DNA from: Chryseobacterium joostei
GTDB taxonomy: Bacteria > Bacteroidota > Bacteroidia > Flavobacteriales > Weeksellaceae
Direction of reading: 5' to 3'
Assembly: GCF_003815775.1 (NCBI RefSeq)
Contig: NZ_CP033926.1
Coordinates: forward strand, 2,170,001 to 2,234,000
DNA: 64,000 nt
Under the pieces are notes generated by a model. The model saw only the letters and a program-made list of their open reading frames with translations, made no database searches and was not told where the DNA came from. Of the stretch, positions 60,992 to 64,000 are shown piece after piece. The position numbers and the translations under genes were made by a program. Positions within the stretch are counted from its first letter, which is position 1. The number at the start of each line of letters is the position of its first letter.

Positions 60992-62899
60992 ATGTACTTA
61001 CATAATATTAAACTGTGGAATTTTAGAAAATTTGGAACAGATGGAAGCTTTATTTTAGATAGCCCTAATTTAGATTTAAACTTTACAAAGGGCTTAAATG
61101 TTTTGATTGGAGAAAATGATTCTGGCAAAACAGCAATTATAGATGCAATTAAACTAGCTTTGAAAACACACGCCTCTGAGTGGATTAAACCCGAAAGAGA
61201 AGACTTTTATAAAAATTCTAAACGATTTAGAATAGAGTTAGTATTCAAGGATATAACTATTGAAGAAGCTAAAAACTTTACCGAATGGCTTTCTTGGGAA
61301 GGTGAAGGAGAGAATTCTGAGCCAATACTTATTATGTATTACGAATCAACAAAGATCAACGATAAAATTGTAACATTTGATCTTAAAGCAGGATTGTCTG
61401 AAGAAGGGTATATATTAAATTCAGATGCTAAAGAATTTCTAAAAGCTACATATCTCAAACCTTTACGAGATGCGAAATCAGAATTAATTCCAAAAAAGGC
61501 ATCTCGATTATCACAAATTTTTGAAAAACACGAAGCGTTTAAAAATAAAGAAAACGATCATCTTTTGATAGATATTTTCAAAAATTTTAATTCAAGTATT
61601 GCCTCATATTTTAAAGGTTTAGAGAGTGACGAGACAACAGTTTTGAGTGACTTAAATGGCAAAGAACTTAAAGACGAAATAGATAAATACTTAAAATCTT
61701 TTTATGATAATTCTAAAGAGACAGATATAAAAGTTTCAGAAGCAAAGCTTAGAAATATTTTAGAAAAACTAGAATTATTAGTAAAAGATGAAATTAATGT
61801 AGGGCTAGGCACATTAAATAGACTTTTTATGTCATCCGAATTGGTTCATCTTAACAAAAGAGATTGGGACGGCATTCGCTTGGGACTTGTGGAAGAATTG
61901 GAAGCGCATTTGCATCCGCAAGCTCAGATGCAAATCATAGAATCATTACAAAAACATACCGACATTCAATTGATTTTAACGACTCATAGCCCTAATTTAG
62001 CATCAAAGGTAAAGTTGGAAAATTTAATTATTTGTACAAAGAACTACGCATTTCCTTTAGGAGAAGATTACACAAAATTGAAAAGAACCGACTATCCATT
62101 CTTAGAAAGATTTTTGGATGTAACAAAGTCAAATCTTTTCTTTGCTAAAGGGTTAATTTTTGTAGAAGGCATTTCAGAAGAAATTATTATCCCAGCTTTA
62201 GCAGATAAGCTTTTTGAATTAAGAGAAATAAGTAATAGCCTTACCTCTTCTTCTGTATCAATAGTACCTATAGGAAACACTGCATTCTTAAGATATTCCA
62301 AAATTTTCTTAAGAACAAAATTACCACACATAGATATTCCCATTAGTATAGTAAATGATTTGGATTTGCGACCTGTAGAATATGCGTACAAATACAATAT
62401 CACTGAAGATAAACTGCTCGCAAAAAATATTATAACGAAATATAATCCGTCCGATTTTATAATACAAAAGAAATCCACCATAGAATCGCAATCGATCAAA
62501 GCATTCATTAGTAATTTCTGGACTTTAGAATATTGTATTGCAATGCACCCGATATTGAGAAGGATTCTTTTTAAGGCAATCGTTCAATGTCTAGAGGAAA
62601 TAAGAGCTGATAACTATTCTGGAGAAAATGAAAGTAAAAAAGGAATAAAAGATATTTCTCTGCTTAATTTCGAAAGAAGATGGGATGATTTTATTGCAAA
62701 CAAAAGTGATGAGCAGATCGCTTTTGATATTATGTATTATTTTATAATCGATAAAAAAGAAATTTCTAAATCTATGATTGCTATGTATTTCGCACAATTT
62801 TTAAAAACTGACGTTATTATCCGTGAAGACATTTTAGTGCGAGATAATCCTATTCAATATTTAGTAGATGCAATAAAATATGCTACAAGGAATGATTAA
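60992..62899 (+). CDS. gajA: Gabija GajA, OLD-type ATPase/TOPRIM nuclease
   Basis: 635 aa. An N-terminal ABC-like ATPase domain with Walker A GENDSGKT (about 40-47), a long helical insertion, then EELEAHLHPQ (Walker B region) and LTTHSPNLAS (His switch). The C-terminal TOPRIM has FVEGISEEIII and IVNDLDLRP, the acidic residues of the nuclease. In Gabija, GajA nicks DNA when nucleotide levels fall during phage infection. Overlaps gajB by 8 nt. Confidence 0.88.
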   Translation: MYLHNIKLWNFRKFGTDGSFILDSPNLDLNFTKGLNVLIGENDSGKTAIIDAIKLALKTHASEWIKPEREDFYKNSKRFRIELVFKDITIEEAKNFTEWLSWEGEGENSEPILIMYYESTKINDKIVTFDLKAGLSEEGYILNSDAKEFLKATYLKPLRDAKSELIPKKASRLSQIFEKHEAFKNKENDHLLIDIFKNFNSSIASYFKGLESDETTVLSDLNGKELKDEIDKYLKSFYDNSKETDIKVSEAKLRNILEKLELLVKDEINVGLGTLNRLFMSSELVHLNKRDWDGIRLGLVEELEAHLHPQAQMQIIESLQKHTDIQLILTTHSPNLASKVKLENLIICTKNYAFPLGEDYTKLKRTDYPFLERFLDVTKSNLFFAKGLIFVEGISEEIIIPALADKLFELREISNSLTSSSVSIVPIGNTAFLRYSKIFLRTKLPHIDIPISIVNDLDLRPVEYAYKYNITEDKLLAKNIITKYNPSDFIIQKKSTIESQSIKAFISNFWTLEYCIAMHPILRRILFKAIVQCLEEIRADNYSGENESKKGIKDISLLNFERRWDDFIANKSDEQIAFDIMYYFIIDKKEISKSMIAMYFAQFLKTDVIIREDILVRDNPIQYLVDAIKYATRND

Positions 62900-64000
62900 T
62901 ATTTCAGACAGTGACATAAAATATGCCGAAAGTATTTTACTCCCGGCGGGGAAAACTTTCGATGTACAGAGAGTTGATTTCATAAAAAATCTTGAAACAT
63001 TAGATTTACTAGCCGTTCCGGGCAGTGGTAAAACAACAGTGCTTTTGGCTAAACTACTAATTTTAGAAACAAAACTACCCTTAGAAAGTAATAGAGGTAT
63101 TTTAATTCTTTCGCATACGAATACTGCAATTGATGAAATAAGAGAGAGAATTGGTAAACATTGTCCTAAATTATTTTCGTATCCAAATTTCATTGGAACA
63201 ATCCAAAGTTTTGTAGATCAATTTTTAGCGATTCCCTACTATCAAATCAAATACAAAAGAAAAATTTTAAGAATTGATAATGAGATTTATAACGAGACCG
63301 TGGAGAGGAATCTAAAATTAAATTTATCAAATTATACTGTACAACAGGGTAAAAATGCTAAATCTTTTCTTCGTGCAAATACTGGATTGCTGTATAAATA
63401 CAGACTACTATTTGATAGTGGTTCATTAAAAATATTAAGTGGCTTAAACAAATCGCCTATTACAATAGCAAAACCAAAAAGGGGAAAGAATCGGCAGGAT
63501 TTTACTCAAGAAGAAAAAAATAAAGTCGCACAGTGGATGATTTCTTTTAAAACAAAGATTCTAGCGCAAGGTATATTACATTTTGATGATGCATATCTAT
63601 TAGCCGAAATATATTTACATAGATATCCTAAAATTAAAAATATAATACAGCATCGCTTTAAATTTGTCTTTATCGATGAAATGCAAGATGTAGATTTACA
63701 TCAATATAATCTTCTTGAAAAAATATTTTATGATTCCGACAACAGTTTGTCAAAGTATCAGAGAATTGGAGACAAAAATCAGGCTATATACACAAATGAA
63801 GTAGCATTGGAAGAAATTTGGTCTCTCAGAAATAATGGTAGAATTAAAAATATTAATGGAAGCCAACGACTTTCTCCTAAAATAGCAGAGCTTGTAAACT
63901 GTTTTGCATTAAGCAGAGAAGGGAATTTTAGTTTAGAAGGACATAATGATTCTTGTAATTTAAAACCACATATTATTATTTTTACGTTAGAAAATATTCA
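62892..64000 (+). CDS. gajB: Gabija GajB, UvrD-like helicase (partial)
   Basis: 369 codons to the window edge; the start is ATG 62892, which overlaps the gajA stop. Superfamily 1 helicase motifs: Walker A AVPGSGKTT (about 52), GTIQSFVDQF (motif Ia), FVFIDEMQDVD (motif II), and GDKNQAIYT (motif III). The C-terminal half is outside the window. GajB senses DNA ends and activates GajA. Confidence 0.87.
   Translation, partial: MINISDSDIKYAESILLPAGKTFDVQRVDFIKNLETLDLLAVPGSGKTTVLLAKLLILETKLPLESNRGILILSHTNTAIDEIRERIGKHCPKLFSYPNFIGTIQSFVDQFLAIPYYQIKYKRKILRIDNEIYNETVERNLKLNLSNYTVQQGKNAKSFLRANTGLLYKYRLLFDSGSLKILSGLNKSPITIAKPKRGKNRQDFTQEEKNKVAQWMISFKTKILAQGILHFDDAYLLAEIYLHRYPKIKNIIQHRFKFVFIDEMQDVDLHQYNLLEKIFYDSDNSLSKYQRIGDKNQAIYTNEVALEEIWSLRNNGRIKNINGSQRLSPKIAELVNCFALSREGNFSLEGHNDSCNLKPHIIIFTLENI

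Larger units (their letters stand above)
55358..64000. mobile_element. Serine-recombinase element (left end; continues past window)
   Basis: Starts where homology to the primase stops, with the recombinase gene pointing at the boundary, as in most large-serine-recombinase elements. Carries unrecognised genes, an XRE regulator and a Gabija locus. The right end is not in the window. Confidence 0.7.

Noticed and set aside
1..64000. CRISPR array
   Set aside because: No run of short regularly spaced repeats was seen on reading; no cas genes.

Overview
The window comes from the chromosome of a Bacteroidota bacterium, most likely a Flavobacteriia/Weeksellaceae member of Chryseobacterium type. The evidence is AT-rich DNA, Bacteroidota -7 boxes (TAnnTTTG), no Shine-Dalgarno sequences, a type IX secretion (T9SS) sorting domain, DUF6443-type Rhs proteins and Gabija-type defence beside a serine recombinase. 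The genus is an inference from gene style, not a computed placement.

Bases 1-20.7 kb are ordinary core genome. They hold a partial DUF2235 (Tle1-like) lipase homologue lacking its serine nucleophile, a two-component system with a 7-TM partner, an M15-like protein, aquaporin, a LuxE-like acyltransferase, LpxH, QueD, a serine hydrolase with a CBM48-like tail, a thioesterase, OmpH/Skp, the glyoxylate shunt (isocitrate lyase and malate synthase) with a divergent XRE/ScfR-type regulator, ComF, an alpha/beta hydrolase, Upp, Der and a tRNA-Gln.

Bases 20,724-36,968 are an integrative island inserted at the 3' end of that tRNA-Gln. It is flanked by a 29-bp direct repeat and carries its own tyrosine integrase next to the right repeat. 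It carries ArdA anti-restriction, a long imperfect hairpin, a T6SS-style effector module (LysM protein, DUF4280 PAAR-like protein, an 841-aa protein with muramidase-like and L,D-transpeptidase-like domains, then lipoprotein and membrane proteins that may be immunities), a T7-RNAP/PolA-like polymerase (TV-Pol type), a DUF5131 protein, an excisionase-like HTH, and an IS1595-type zinc-ribbon DNA-binding protein translationally coupled to the integrase. No relaxase or conjugation genes are visible.

Bases 37.3-46 kb are a polymorphic-toxin operon with 5-nt gaps: a T9SS-sorted beta-propeller-like protein, an Rhs-associated surface protein, a 1224-aa Rhs protein and a membrane-anchored candidate immunity protein.

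The most interesting part is 44,677-55,357. A 7,181-bp unit starts inside the codon before the conserved Rhs core motif YDYGARFY. It contains the Rhs toxin tip, the immunity gene, a secreted protein, an XRE repressor, a primase-helicase, one active-looking and one degenerate tyrosine recombinase, and a 670-bp region rich in inverted repeats. It then begins again, exactly, with the same Rhs tip. I see no difference between the two copies over 3,500 bp. The arrangement looks like a mobile element whose integration site is the Rhs hinge, so that it carries interchangeable toxin tips. Copy 2 is cut inside its primase gene, at a tRNA T-arm-like sequence, by a second element with a large serine recombinase.

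That second element runs off the right edge. It carries several unrecognised genes (57-60 kb), an XRE regulator and a Gabija defence pair (GajA complete, GajB cut by the window end).
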